Of a stretch of DNA of 39,719 nt, positions 13,497-21,657 are shown piece by piece; within the stretch, counting starts at the first letter, position 1; the number at the start of each line of letters is the position of its first letter. Position numbers and translations under genes: made by a program. Under the pieces are notes generated by a model. That model made no database searches, was not told the DNA's origin, and saw only the letters and a list, made by a program, of their open reading frames with translations. This DNA comes from an uncultured bacterium (lineage in GTDB: Bacteria; Bacillota; Clostridia; Oscillospirales; Oscillospiraceae), in assembly GCA_947176765.1 (NCBI GenBank), contig CAMWRX010000020.1, positions 1-39,719 of the forward strand. Direction: 5' to 3'.

Positions 13497-14594
13497 ATGA
13501 AATTAGGAATCGTGGGGCTTCCCAACGTGGGCAAATCCACCCTGTTCAACGCCATTACCAATGCGGGCGCGGAGAGTGCAAACTACCCCTTCTGCACCAT
13601 CGACCCCAATGTGGGCACCGTGGCTGTGCCGGACAGCCGTCTGGACTGGCTTTCCGACTTCTACAAGCCCAAAAAGACCACCCCCGCCGTGGTGGAGTTC
13701 GTGGACATTGCCGGACTGGTGAAGGGGGCATCCAAGGGCGAGGGTTTAGGCAACAAGTTCCTGGCCAACATCCGGGAGTGCGCCGCCATCGTCCACGTGG
13801 TGCGCTGCTTTGACGACGAGAACGTCATCCATGTGGAGGGCTCCACCGACCCCATCCGGGACATGGACATTATCGACCTGGAGCTGATTATGGCGGACGT
13901 GGAAATGGCCGACCGGCGCATTGACAAGGCCCGGAAGGCGGCCAAGGCCGACAAGAAGTTCAACCATGAGGCGGAGGTATTCGAGGGCCTGCGGGACTGG
14001 CTGAACGACGGCAAGTCCGCCCGCTCCTATCTGGCCGAGGTGGACGAGGAGGACGCTGCCCTCATCGCCACCAGCGAGCTGCTGTCCCTCAAGCCTGTGA
14101 TCTACGCCGCCAACCTGGACGAGGACGGCTTCGCCGACCCCGCCGGGGTACCCTATTACGGCCAGGTGTCGGAGCGCGCCGCCGAGGAAGGGGCCCAGGT
14201 CATCCCGGTGTGTGCCAAGCTGGAGGCGGAGATCGCCGAGCTGCCCGCCGACGAGAAGGCCATGTTCCTGGAGGATCTGGGCATCGCGGAGAGCGGCCTG
14301 GATCGACTCATTAAGGCGAGCTATACCCTGCTGGGGCTGATCTCCTTCCTCACCTCCGGCGAGGACGAGTGCCGGGCCTGGACCATCATCCGGGGCACGA
14401 AAGCCCCCCAGGCGGCGGGCAAGATCCACACCGATTTTGAGCGGGGCTTCATCCGGGCGGAAACGGTGGCTTTCGAGGATTTGAAGGCCTGCGGCACCAT
14501 GGCGGCCGCCCGGGAGAAGGGGCTGATCCGCTCCGAGGGCAAGGAGTACGTGGTGCAGGACGGGGATATTATCCTGTTCCGCTTCAATGTGTAA
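13497..14594 (+). CDS. ychF: Redox-regulated P-loop ATPase YchF (OLA1 type)
   Basis: A 365-residue Obg-like ATPase, the usual length. The P-loop GLPNVGKST is at residues 7-15, switch regions include DPNVG and FVDIAGLVKGASKGEGLGNKFL (about 64-85), and the C-terminal TGS domain carries the end segment DGDIILFRFNV. YchF binds ATP more readily than GTP, associates with ribosomes and is linked to stress and redox responses. The start is set at the ATG 13497 because the protein begins with MKLGIVGLPNVGKS as in the family; GGAG lies 12 bp upstream, a rather long gap, and in-frame ATGs at 13485 and 13470 are alternatives. Confidence 0.95.
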   Translation: MKLGIVGLPNVGKSTLFNAITNAGAESANYPFCTIDPNVGTVAVPDSRLDWLSDFYKPKKTTPAVVEFVDIAGLVKGASKGEGLGNKFLANIRECAAIVHVVRCFDDENVIHVEGSTDPIRDMDIIDLELIMADVEMADRRIDKARKAAKADKKFNHEAEVFEGLRDWLNDGKSARSYLAEVDEEDAALIATSELLSLKPVIYAANLDEDGFADPAGVPYYGQVSERAAEEGAQVIPVCAKLEAEIAELPADEKAMFLEDLGIAESGLDRLIKASYTLLGLISFLTSGEDECRAWTIIRGTKAPQAAGKIHTDFERGFIRAETVAFEDLKACGTMAAAREKGLIRSEGKEYVVQDGDIILFRFNV

Positions 14595-14612
14595 TAGAAA
14601 GCGGCGGTTTCA

Positions 14613-15305
14613 TTGAACATAGCTATTATTCATGGCCAAAGTCATCAGGGTTCTACCTGCCATATCGCACGGTCACTGGCGGAAAAATTGGGCGGTGAAG
14701 TCACGGAATTTTTCTTGCCAAGGGATTTTGGGGAGTTCTGTGTGGGCTGTACCGCGTGCTTTACGGAATCGGAAGCAAAATGCCCGCATTTTGAAAAGCT
14801 GTCCCCCATCACGGAAGCAATGGACGCCGCCGATGTGCTGATATTGGCAAGCCCCGTCTATGTCTATCATTCCACGGGGGCCATGAAAGCCTTCCTCGAC
14901 CACTACGGCTGGCGCTGGATGGTACATCGTCCCGAGGAAAAAATGTTCTCGAAACAGGCTGTCTGCATCTCCACAGCGGCTGGGGCTGGGATGAAAAGCA
15001 CGAACCGGGATATGGCTGACAGCATGTTTTTCTGGGGCGTTGCAAAGACCTACCGATATGGTATCGCGGTCATGGAGACCTCCTGGGAACGGGTCAGCGA
15101 TAAGAAAAAGCAGCGCATTGAAAAGAAGCTCGACCGGCTGGCCCGTAAGCTCAAAGCGGGCCAGGGACGGGTCAGGCCGTCTATGAAAACAAAGCTCCTT
15201 TTCGCTGTGATGCGCCAAATGCAGAAGCGTGGCTGGAACGAGGCGGACGCCGCCTATTGGCGGGACAAGGGGTGGACGGAAAAAAAACGCCCGTGGAAAT
15301 CTTGA
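14613..15305 (+). CDS. Flavodoxin-fold NAD(P)H-dependent oxidoreductase
   Basis: A 230-residue protein with a flavodoxin-like fold: FMN phosphate-binding segment GQSHQGSTCHIA at about residues 8-19, a cysteine pair in CVGCTACF (about 43-50) and ASPVYVYHSTGAMKAFLDH (about 79-97) forming the flavin pocket. The C-terminal 70 residues are basic and contain LLFAVMRQMQKRGWNEADAAYWRDKGW, as in clostridial flavodoxin-family NAD(P)H oxidoreductases. It probably reduces small quinone- or metal-type acceptors; the substrate is unknown. The start is a TTG at 14613 with only a weak GCGGCGG site, 18 bp after ychF and with no terminator between, so it may be co-transcribed. Its composition is less GC-rich than ychF. 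Confidence 0.85.
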   Translation: MNIAIIHGQSHQGSTCHIARSLAEKLGGEVTEFFLPRDFGEFCVGCTACFTESEAKCPHFEKLSPITEAMDAADVLILASPVYVYHSTGAMKAFLDHYGWRWMVHRPEEKMFSKQAVCISTAAGAGMKSTNRDMADSMFFWGVAKTYRYGIAVMETSWERVSDKKKQRIEKKLDRLARKLKAGQGRVRPSMKTKLLFAVMRQMQKRGWNEADAAYWRDKGWTEKKRPWKS

Positions 15306-15331
15306 TCCGAACTTGATTGCTTCAAATGACT

Positions 15332-15369
15332 AGGCAGCCGCCCAAATGAGGGCGGCTGCCTTTGTGTGT
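15332..15369 (+). terminator. Intrinsic terminator after the flavodoxin gene
   Basis: A perfect 12-bp stem, AGGCAGCCGCCC (15332-15343) and its complement (15350-15361), then TTGTGTGTT. The stem is strong and the T-tract moderate. Confidence 0.8.
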
Positions 15370-15387
15370 TCCATTTTCTATCCCTGG

Positions 15388-15409
15388 CCCTTGACGTTTC
15401 CGCCCGTTT
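15388..15409 (+). repeat. 22-bp direct repeat, left copy
   Basis: Identical over 22 bp to 16363-16384. It contains TTGACG and, with TACGAT 18 bp on (15415-15420), resembles a weaker version of the topoisomerase promoter. It lies between the terminator at 15332 and the XRE gene's stop codon, pointing antisense to that gene. Confidence 0.85.
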
Positions 15410-15413
15410 CGGG

Positions 15414-15650
15414 TTACGATTTCCTGTTCAAACCGCCGCCGCTCGATGCGTCTTCCTCCGCCTCCCAGAACAGCTCGTCCAGGCTCTTGCCCAGTACGCG
15501 GCAGATGGCGATACACAGCTTGATGGTGGGGTTGTAGTCCCCCTGTTCGATGGCGTTGATGGTCTGCCGGGACGCGCCCACCGCGTCGGCCAGCTCCTGC
15601 TGGGACAGCCCCAGCGCCGCTCGGGCCGACTTCATGCGCAGGTTTTTCAT
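15414..15650 (-). CDS. XRE-family helix-turn-helix regulator
   Basis: A 78-residue regulator with one Cro/C1-type domain: MKSARAALGLSQQELADAVG, SRQTINAIEQGDYNPTIKLC and the tail LGKSLDELFWEAEED. It is of the YozG-like compact class, similar in build to the XRE protein at 2818-3021. The ATG at 15650 overlaps the stop of the membrane-protein gene (ATGA) behind CAGGAGGACGA, so both come from one message. It probably represses the promoter at 16238-16266. A promoter-like 22-bp repeat at its 3' end faces it head-on. Confidence 0.88.
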   Translation of the reverse strand: MKNLRMKSARAALGLSQQELADAVGASRQTINAIEQGDYNPTIKLCIAICRVLGKSLDELFWEAEEDASSGGGLNRKS

Positions 15651-16216
15651 TCGTCCTCCTGATCCGGCCGCTTTTTCCGGCGGTGTTTGGCGTAGAGCGT
15701 CACCAAGTCTATCACGGCCAGTCCCACGGCGGTCAGGTACATCACACAGCCGAGGACAAACTTGCCATCCTCCTGGAACACATAGCCCCAAATCATGCAG
15801 CAAAAGAGGTAGATGGTGGAGATCGATACTTGGCCAGCCGCGCCGTTTTTCTGGTTCCAGCCAACTGCCGCGTCCCGCAGGGTGCACTCCACCGTCCACA
15901 CCTCTGCCGCCAGCACCACGCCGACAGAGACCAGCGGGGCCACCTCACCTGTCCAGGCCCAGCCGCCCTTCTGCCCGCCGAAGAGATCCAGCGCCGCCCA
16001 GAGGATCAGATAGCCCCCCAGGGCGAACAGGGCGTGTACCCCCGCCCGCAGGCGGATGATGGTCTGGCGCTCGTCATAGAGGGCTTTGCCCGGGGACAGC
16101 TCGCCCCGCTTTTTGCGATCCTGGGTCTCAATGTACATCGCGCCGTATATTGGGCCGAGATAAACGATGACGCAAATCACCATCACTACGATAAGTACGA
16201 TCGTTTTTGTGTCCAT
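15647..16216 (-). CDS. Membrane protein partner of XRE regulator
   Basis: A 189-residue protein with about four membrane spans: residues about 5-27, 63-82, 92-110 and 130-175 (the last region probably two helices). Between the first and second is a basic cytoplasmic loop, TQDRKKRGELSPGKALYDERQTIIRLRAG, with a DER motif like that in the membrane protein at 2093-2554. The C-terminus is strongly charged (KHRRKKRPDQEDE). Family not firmly identified; XRE-linked membrane proteins of this kind are widespread in clostridia and uncharacterised. Start ATG at 16216 behind GGAGGGATTTCC; the longer upstream frame crosses the promoter and is rejected. Confidence 0.75.
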   Translation of the reverse strand: MDTKTIVLIVVMVICVIVYLGPIYGAMYIETQDRKKRGELSPGKALYDERQTIIRLRAGVHALFALGGYLILWAALDLFGGQKGGWAWTGEVAPLVSVGVVLAAEVWTVECTLRDAAVGWNQKNGAAGQVSISTIYLFCCMIWGYVFQEDGKFVLGCVMYLTAVGLAVIDLVTLYAKHRRKKRPDQEDE

Positions 16217-16237
16217 GGAAATCCCTCCCTTTGTTCC

Positions 16238-16266
16238 ATTGTAAAATATGAACGATGTTTTGTCAA
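16238..16266 (-). promoter_or_regulatory. Sigma-A promoter of the second XRE module
   Basis: Minus strand TTGACA (16266-16261), 17 bp, TACAAT (16243-16238): near consensus. AAAATAT/ATATTTT arms (16243-16249 and 16276-16282) flank the -35 region and could be an operator for the XRE protein. Confidence 0.85.
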
Positions 16267-16362
16267 GTATATTTGATATTTTGCCCGCTCCATCAGGCCG
16301 CTGATAAAACAGACAGAGGTCTGGGCCGCAGCACCGGGGATAAAAGGGACTTTCCCGCTCCA

Positions 16363-16384
16363 CCCTTGACGTTTCCGCCCGTTT
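16363..16384 (+). repeat. 22-bp direct repeat, right copy
   Basis: Identical over 22 bp to 15388-15409, 975 bp away; it forms the -35 and most of the spacer of the topoisomerase promoter. The two copies bracket the whole XRE/membrane-protein module. Confidence 0.85.
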
Positions 16385-16395
16385 TGCGGTATACT
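16366..16395 (+). promoter_or_regulatory. Sigma-A promoter of the topoisomerase operon
   Basis: TTGACG (16366-16371), 18 bp, TATACT (16390-16395), with a second TATAAT-like stretch just beyond. It is divergent from the XRE module promoter about 100 bp away. Confidence 0.78.
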
Positions 16396-16510
16396 ATAAT
16401 ATTGACGGCCCAAAAGCTGGATTTGCCGCCTGTTGGGGCGGTTTTCGCCAACCGCCGTCTGAATTCGACGTTTTTCTCCCGCCGGGAGAGCAGAAATAAG
16501 AGGTGCAGCT

Positions 16511-18499
16511 ATGGCAAAGTCCACGACCAAACAGCAGTACGGCAACGACTCCATCTCCTCCCTCAAGGGGGCCGACCGGGTGCGCAAGCGCCCCGGCGTC
16601 ATCTTCGGCTCCGATGGGCTGGAGGGGTGCGAACACGCCGTTTTTGAGATTCTCTCCAACGCTATCGACGAGGCTCGGGAGGGCCACGGCGATCTGATCA
16701 CCGTCACCCGGTACGAGGACAAGTCCATCGAGGTGGAGGACTTCGGCCGGGGCTGCCCGGTGGACTGGAACGAGGCGGAGGGCCGCTACAACTGGGAGCT
16801 GGTGTTCTGCGAGCTGTACGCCGGCGGCAAGTACAAGGACGGGGCAGGGGACAACTACGAGTACTCCCTGGGCCTGAACGGCCTGGGCTCCTGCGCCACC
16901 CAGTACGCCAGCGAATACTTTGACGCGGTGATTTACCGGGACGGCTTCAAATATACCCTCCACTTCGAGAAGGGCGAGATCGTGGGCGAGATGAAGAAGG
17001 AGCCCGCCGACCGGAAAAAGACCGGCTCCAAGTTCCACTGGAAGCCCGATCTGGAGGTATTCACCGACATCGACATCCCGGAAGAGTATTACGCCGACGT
17101 GATGAAGCGCCAGGCGGTGGTCAACGCCGGGGTGACCTTCCGCTTCCGCAGCCAGCAGGGCGGGAAGTTTGAGACCACCGATTTCCGCTATGAGAACGGC
17201 ATTGTGGACTATGTGACCGAGCTGGCGGGGGACGACCCCCTCACCGCCCCGGTGTTCTGGCAGTCGGAGCGGCGGGGCCGGGACCGGGCGGACAAGGCGG
17301 AGTACAAGGTGAAGCTGTCCGTGTCCTTCTGCTTCTCCAACCGGGTGCAGGTCATCGAGCACTACCACAACTCCTCCTGGCTGGAGCACGGCGGCTCGCC
17401 GGAAAAGGCCATGCGCTCCGCCTTTGTGTCCGCCATCGACGGCTGGCTCAAGCAGAACGGCAAGTACCAGAAAAACGAGAGCAAGGTCACTTTCAACGAT
17501 ATCCAGGACGCCCTGGTGCTGGTGTCCAACAACTTCTCCACCCAGACCAGCTACGAGAACCAGACCAAGAAGTCCATCACCAACAAATTCGTCCAGGAGG
17601 CCATGACCGAGTTCCTCCGCTCCCAGTTTGAGGTGTACTTCATCGAGAACCCCATGGACGCCGAGCGCATTGCGGGCCAGGTGTTGGTGAACAAGCGCTC
17701 CCGTGAGACAGCGGAAAAGACCCGCCTGGGCATCAAGAAAAAGCTGTCCGGGTCGGTGGACATCTCCAACCGGGTGCAGAAGTTCGTGGACTGCCGCACA
17801 AAAGACGTGGACCGCCGGGAGCTGTACATCGTGGAGGGTGACTCCGCCCTGGGCAGCGTAAAGCTGGGCCGGGACGCGGAGTTCCAGGGCATTATGCCCA
17901 TCCGGGGCAAGATCCTCAACTGCCTGAAGGCCGATCTTCCCCGCATCTTCAAAAGCGAGATCATCACCGATTTGCTGAAGGTCATCGGCTGCGGGGTGGA
18001 GGTCCAGTCCAAGAACAATAAGGATCTGAACGCCTTCGATTTGAACAACCTGCGCTGGAACAAGATTGTCATCTGCACCGACGGCGACGAGGACGGTTTC
18101 CAGATCCGCACCCTGGTGCTGGCCATGCTGTACCGGCTCACCCCCACCCTCATTGAAAAGGGGTACGTGTATATCGCCGAGTCCCCCCTGTATGAGATCA
18201 CCTGCAAGGAAAAGACCTGGTTTGCCTACTCCGACAAGGAGAAAAACGACATCGTGGCCTCCTTGGCGGGCAAAAAGGTGGACGTACAGCGCTCCAAAGG
18301 TCTGGGCGAGAACGAGCCGGACATGATGTGGCTGACCACCATGTCCCCGGATACCCGGCGGCTCATCAAGGTGATGCCGGAGGACGTGGAGCGCACGGCC
18401 CAGGTGTTTGAGATGTTCCTGGGCAACGATTTGCAGGGCCGCAAAGACCACATCGCAGACAGCGGGTATAAGTATTTGGATATGGCTGACATCTCCTAA
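16511..18499 (+). CDS. Divergent type IIA topoisomerase subunit B (GyrB/ParE-like)
   Basis: A 662-residue ATPase subunit of a type IIA topoisomerase, which with the next gene should form an A2B2 enzyme that passes DNA duplexes through each other. GHKL ATP site: E46 and N50 in HAVFEILSNAIDEA and EDFGRGCPVD at about 76-85. Transducer lysine in NQTKKS (about 350-355). TOPRIM: VEGDSALGS (441-449, catalytic E442) and metal triad TDGDEDG (523-529). QRSKGLGENEP (593-603) is the usual QRYKGLGE motif. Several normally fixed positions differ: DFG for DNG, GLNGLGS for GLHGVGA, DGDEDG for DADVDG. It therefore belongs to neither the main GyrB nor classical ParE type; topoisomerase IV is the likeliest role. 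Start ATG behind AGAGGTGCAGCT. Confidence 0.9.
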   Translation: MAKSTTKQQYGNDSISSLKGADRVRKRPGVIFGSDGLEGCEHAVFEILSNAIDEAREGHGDLITVTRYEDKSIEVEDFGRGCPVDWNEAEGRYNWELVFCELYAGGKYKDGAGDNYEYSLGLNGLGSCATQYASEYFDAVIYRDGFKYTLHFEKGEIVGEMKKEPADRKKTGSKFHWKPDLEVFTDIDIPEEYYADVMKRQAVVNAGVTFRFRSQQGGKFETTDFRYENGIVDYVTELAGDDPLTAPVFWQSERRGRDRADKAEYKVKLSVSFCFSNRVQVIEHYHNSSWLEHGGSPEKAMRSAFVSAIDGWLKQNGKYQKNESKVTFNDIQDALVLVSNNFSTQTSYENQTKKSITNKFVQEAMTEFLRSQFEVYFIENPMDAERIAGQVLVNKRSRETAEKTRLGIKKKLSGSVDISNRVQKFVDCRTKDVDRRELYIVEGDSALGSVKLGRDAEFQGIMPIRGKILNCLKADLPRIFKSEIITDLLKVIGCGVEVQSKNNKDLNAFDLNNLRWNKIVICTDGDEDGFQIRTLVLAMLYRLTPTLIEKGYVYIAESPLYEITCKEKTWFAYSDKEKNDIVASLAGKKVDVQRSKGLGENEPDMMWLTTMSPDTRRLIKVMPEDVERTAQVFEMFLGNDLQGRKDHIADSGYKYLDMADIS

Positions 18500-18509
18500 G
18501 AAGGACTGA

Positions 18510-20771
18510 TTGAACTTGGCTAAGAAAAAGACCCCCGAGCAGAAGGGCCCCAAAAAAGTAAATAACCCCAACGTCATGGGCCTGCGGGCCCAGGTGCTGG
18601 AACAGCCCATCACCGAGACGCTGGAAGTGAACTATATGCCCTACGCCATGTCCGTCATCGTCTCCCGGGCTATCCCGGAGATCGACGGTTTCAAGCCCTC
18701 CCACCGCAAGCTGCTGTACACCATGTACCAGATGAAGCTGCTGGGGGGCTCCCGCACCAAGTCCGCCAACGTGGTGGGGGCCACCATGAAGCTCAACCCC
18801 CACGGCGACGCCGCCATTTACGACACCATGGTACGCCTGAGCCGGGGCTATGGCGCCCTGCTCCATCCGCTGGTGGACTCCAAGGGCAATTTTGGCAAGG
18901 TGTATTCTAGGGACATGGCCTGGGCCGCCTCCCGGTATACCGAGGTGCGCCTTGACCCCGTTTGTCAGGAGCTGTTCCGGGACATCGACCAGGACGCGGT
19001 GGACTTCGTGCCCAACTACGATGGAAAGCTCACCGAGCCCACCCTCCTGCCCACCACCTTCCCCAATGTGCTGGTGGCGGCCAACCAGGGCATCGCCGTG
19101 GGTATGGCGTCCAACCTGTGCGGGTTCAATTTGGGCGAGGTGTGCGACGCGACGATCGCTTACCTGCGCGACCCCAATGTGGATCTGATGGGCATATTAA
19201 AGGCCCCGGATTTCTCCACCGGCGGGCAGCTGCTGTACGACGGCGCGGCGCTGGCGGAGGTGTACCGCACGGGCCGGGGGCCCATCAAACTGCGGGCCAA
19301 GTGGCGTTATATCAAAGAGGACAACGTCATCGAGATCTACGAGATCCCCTACTCCACCACAGTGGAGGCCATTCTGGACAAGGTGGCGGAGCTGGTGAAG
19401 GCGGGCAAGGTGCGGGAAATCTCCGATATGCGGGACGAGACCGACCTGAATGGCCTGAAGCTGGCCATCGACCTGAAGCGGGGCACCGACCCGGATAAGC
19501 TGATGAACCGGCTGTTCCAGAGCACCCCCCTCCAGGACAGCTTCTCCTGCAACTTCAACATCCTCATCGCCGGGATGCCCCGGGTCATGGGTGTGGGCGA
19601 GATCCTGGATGAGTGGACCGCATGGCGGATGGATGGGGTGCGGCGGCGCACCTACTTCGTGTGCAAAAAGAAGGAGGATAAGCTCCATCTTCTGAAGGGC
19701 CTGAAGCGCATCCTGCTGGACATCGACAAGGCGATCAAAATCATCCGTGAGACGGAGGAGGACGCCGAGGTGGTGCCCAACCTCATCATCGGCTTCGGCA
19801 TCGACCAGATCCAGGCGGAGTTTGTGGCGGATATCCGGCTGCGCAACATCAACAAGGAATATATCCTCAAGCGGGTGGAGGAGGTCTCTGAGCTGGAGAA
19901 GGAGATCGCCGATCTCAAGGACATCATCAACTCGCCCGGACGCATCAAGGACATCATCATTGACGAACTGAAAAACGTCAAAAAGAAGTACGCCGCTCCC
20001 CGCCGCACCGAAATCGTCTATGAGTACCAGCAGGCGGCGGAGGAGGAGAAAGCCGCCGCTGTGGAGGAGATCCCCGCCTACCCGGTGAATGTGTTTATCT
20101 CCAGGGAGGGATACTTTAAGAAGATCACTCCCCAGTCCCTGCGGATGAGTTCTGAGCAGAAGTACAAGGAGGGGGACGGCCCGTACCTCCAGTGGGAGGG
20201 GAACAACGGGGACGAGCTGCTGGTGTTCACCGACAAGCACCAGTGCTATAAGACCCGCCTCAGCGACTTCGACGACACCAAGGCCAGTGTGCTGGGGGAC
20301 TATCTGCCCACCAAGCTGGGCATGGATCCGGAGGAGAAGTTCGCCTGGGCCTGCGCGCCCGGGGACTACTCCGCCCATGTGCTGTTCTTCTTTGACAACG
20401 GCAAGGCCGCAAGGGTGGAGCTGTCCGCCTACCAGACCCAGACGAGGCGGCGCAAGCTCACCGGGGCCTACTGCGACAAGTTCCCCCTGGTGTCCGCCTG
20501 CCTGCTGGCGGAGGATCAGGAGATGGCGGTCAGCGCCAGCGACGGGCGGTGCGTGGTATTCCACACCGCCTCCCTCACCCCCAAGACCACCCGCACCACC
20601 CAGGGTGTGGGCGTCATGGCGGTGAAGGCCAAGCACAAGGTGGTGTGGGCCAAGCCCCTGGCCGCCACTCACATCGTCAACGCCGCCCGCTACCGGGCCC
20701 GCTCCCTGCCCGCCGCCGGGGCGCTTCTCAAAGAGGAGGACCGGGGGGAGGAGCAGCTCACGATATTGTAA
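18510..20771 (+). CDS. Divergent type IIA topoisomerase subunit A (GyrA/ParC-like)
   Basis: A 753-residue breakage-reunion subunit. The N-terminal winged-helix region shows YAMSVIVSRAIPEIDGFKPSHRKLLYTM (about 45-72), PHGDAAIYDTMVRL (97-110) and the catalytic tyrosine Y143 in AASRYTEVRL. A long coiled-coil region (about 400-500, with EVSELEKEIADLKDII) forms the tower and gate. The C-terminal 210 residues resemble a pinwheel DNA-wrapping domain but show no GyrA-box (QRRGGKG-like), favouring topoisomerase IV over gyrase. At the position equal to GyrA Ser83 there is alanine (A101), with aspartate kept at the Asp87 position (D105). Start TTG at 18510 behind AGAAGGACTGA, 10 bp after subunit B. Confidence 0.9.
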   Translation: MNLAKKKTPEQKGPKKVNNPNVMGLRAQVLEQPITETLEVNYMPYAMSVIVSRAIPEIDGFKPSHRKLLYTMYQMKLLGGSRTKSANVVGATMKLNPHGDAAIYDTMVRLSRGYGALLHPLVDSKGNFGKVYSRDMAWAASRYTEVRLDPVCQELFRDIDQDAVDFVPNYDGKLTEPTLLPTTFPNVLVAANQGIAVGMASNLCGFNLGEVCDATIAYLRDPNVDLMGILKAPDFSTGGQLLYDGAALAEVYRTGRGPIKLRAKWRYIKEDNVIEIYEIPYSTTVEAILDKVAELVKAGKVREISDMRDETDLNGLKLAIDLKRGTDPDKLMNRLFQSTPLQDSFSCNFNILIAGMPRVMGVGEILDEWTAWRMDGVRRRTYFVCKKKEDKLHLLKGLKRILLDIDKAIKIIRETEEDAEVVPNLIIGFGIDQIQAEFVADIRLRNINKEYILKRVEEVSELEKEIADLKDIINSPGRIKDIIIDELKNVKKKYAAPRRTEIVYEYQQAAEEEKAAAVEEIPAYPVNVFISREGYFKKITPQSLRMSSEQKYKEGDGPYLQWEGNNGDELLVFTDKHQCYKTRLSDFDDTKASVLGDYLPTKLGMDPEEKFAWACAPGDYSAHVLFFFDNGKAARVELSAYQTQTRRRKLTGAYCDKFPLVSACLLAEDQEMAVSASDGRCVVFHTASLTPKTTRTTQGVGVMAVKAKHKVVWAKPLAATHIVNAARYRARSLPAAGALLKEEDRGEEQLTIL

Positions 20772-20790
20772 TTTTGAGGAGGCATTTGCC

Positions 20791-21657
20791 GTGACCCGCT
20801 TGAAAAAGACGCTGTTTCCTCTGCTGATGATTACGCTGGGCTCCGCCTGCTACGCGCTGGGCTTTGTGTGGTGCTACGCCCCCAACGGCATCGCCTTCGG
20901 CGGCCTGACCGGCGTGGCCCAGATCGTCAACTACCTGGTTCCGGCCCTTCCCATCGGCGTCACCGTCATCGTGCTGAACATCCCGCTGTTCATCCTGGGC
21001 TGGAAGCTCATCGGCGGACGGCTGCTGGTGTCGTCTCTATATGCCATGTTTATCTCGTCGGTGTTCATCGACACGCTCACCCCCCTGCGGGTGTGGGAGC
21101 CTATGGAGCCGCTGTTGGCCTGTATCTTCGGCGGGCTGCTTCTGGGATTGTCCCTGGGCCTCATTTTTCAGCAGGGCGCCACCACCGGCGGCACCGACCT
21201 GATGGCCCGGCTGCTGAAGCTGAAGCTGGCATGGCTGCCAATGGGCAAGCTGCTGATGGGCATTGACCTGGCAGTGATCGTGACGGTGGCTATCGTGTTC
21301 CAGACCCTGTATGCTGCGCTGTACGGCTTGGTGGCGCTGTATATCTCCACCATCGTCATGGACGGTGTGCTGTACGGCCTGGACACCGCCAAGGTGGCCT
21401 ATATCATCAGCGATCAAAACAAGGAGATTTCCGATGTGTTGGTGAAAGAGATGGATCGGGGAGTGACCATCCTCCACGGACAGGGAGCGTACACCGGGGC
21501 GAAAAAGGATGTGCTGATGTGCGCCTTCAAGCAGCGGGAGATCGCCGCCATCAAGGCCGCGGTGAAGGACATTGACCCCGCCGCCTTCGTCATCGTGTGT
21601 AATGCCCACGAGGTGCTGGGCGAGGGCTTCCGGGACTATAAGAAGGATGACTTATGA
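20791..21657 (+). CDS. YitT family membrane protein
   Basis: A 288-residue protein with the YitT layout: five or six membrane spans over about residues 8-180 (including the conserved NGIAFGGLTGVAQI, LNIPLFILGWK and QQGATTGGTDLMARL segments) and a cytoplasmic DUF2179 domain of about 80 residues at the C-terminus, with ILHGQGAYTGAKKDVL. Family members are common in Firmicutes; a transport role is suspected but unproven. The start is a GTG at 20791 behind GAGGAGGCATTTGCC, 19 bp after the topoisomerase A gene, so it is the third gene of that operon. Its last codon overlaps the start of the lipoprotein gene as ATGA. Confidence 0.93.
   Translation: MTRLKKTLFPLLMITLGSACYALGFVWCYAPNGIAFGGLTGVAQIVNYLVPALPIGVTVIVLNIPLFILGWKLIGGRLLVSSLYAMFISSVFIDTLTPLRVWEPMEPLLACIFGGLLLGLSLGLIFQQGATTGGTDLMARLLKLKLAWLPMGKLLMGIDLAVIVTVAIVFQTLYAALYGLVALYISTIVMDGVLYGLDTAKVAYIISDQNKEISDVLVKEMDRGVTILHGQGAYTGAKKDVLMCAFKQREIAAIKAAVKDIDPAAFVIVCNAHEVLGEGFRDYKKDDL

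Noticed and set aside
16394-18613. 739-codon minus-strand frame opposite the topoisomerase B gene
   Set aside because: It crosses the topoisomerase promoter and start; the plus-strand protein has all type IIA motifs.
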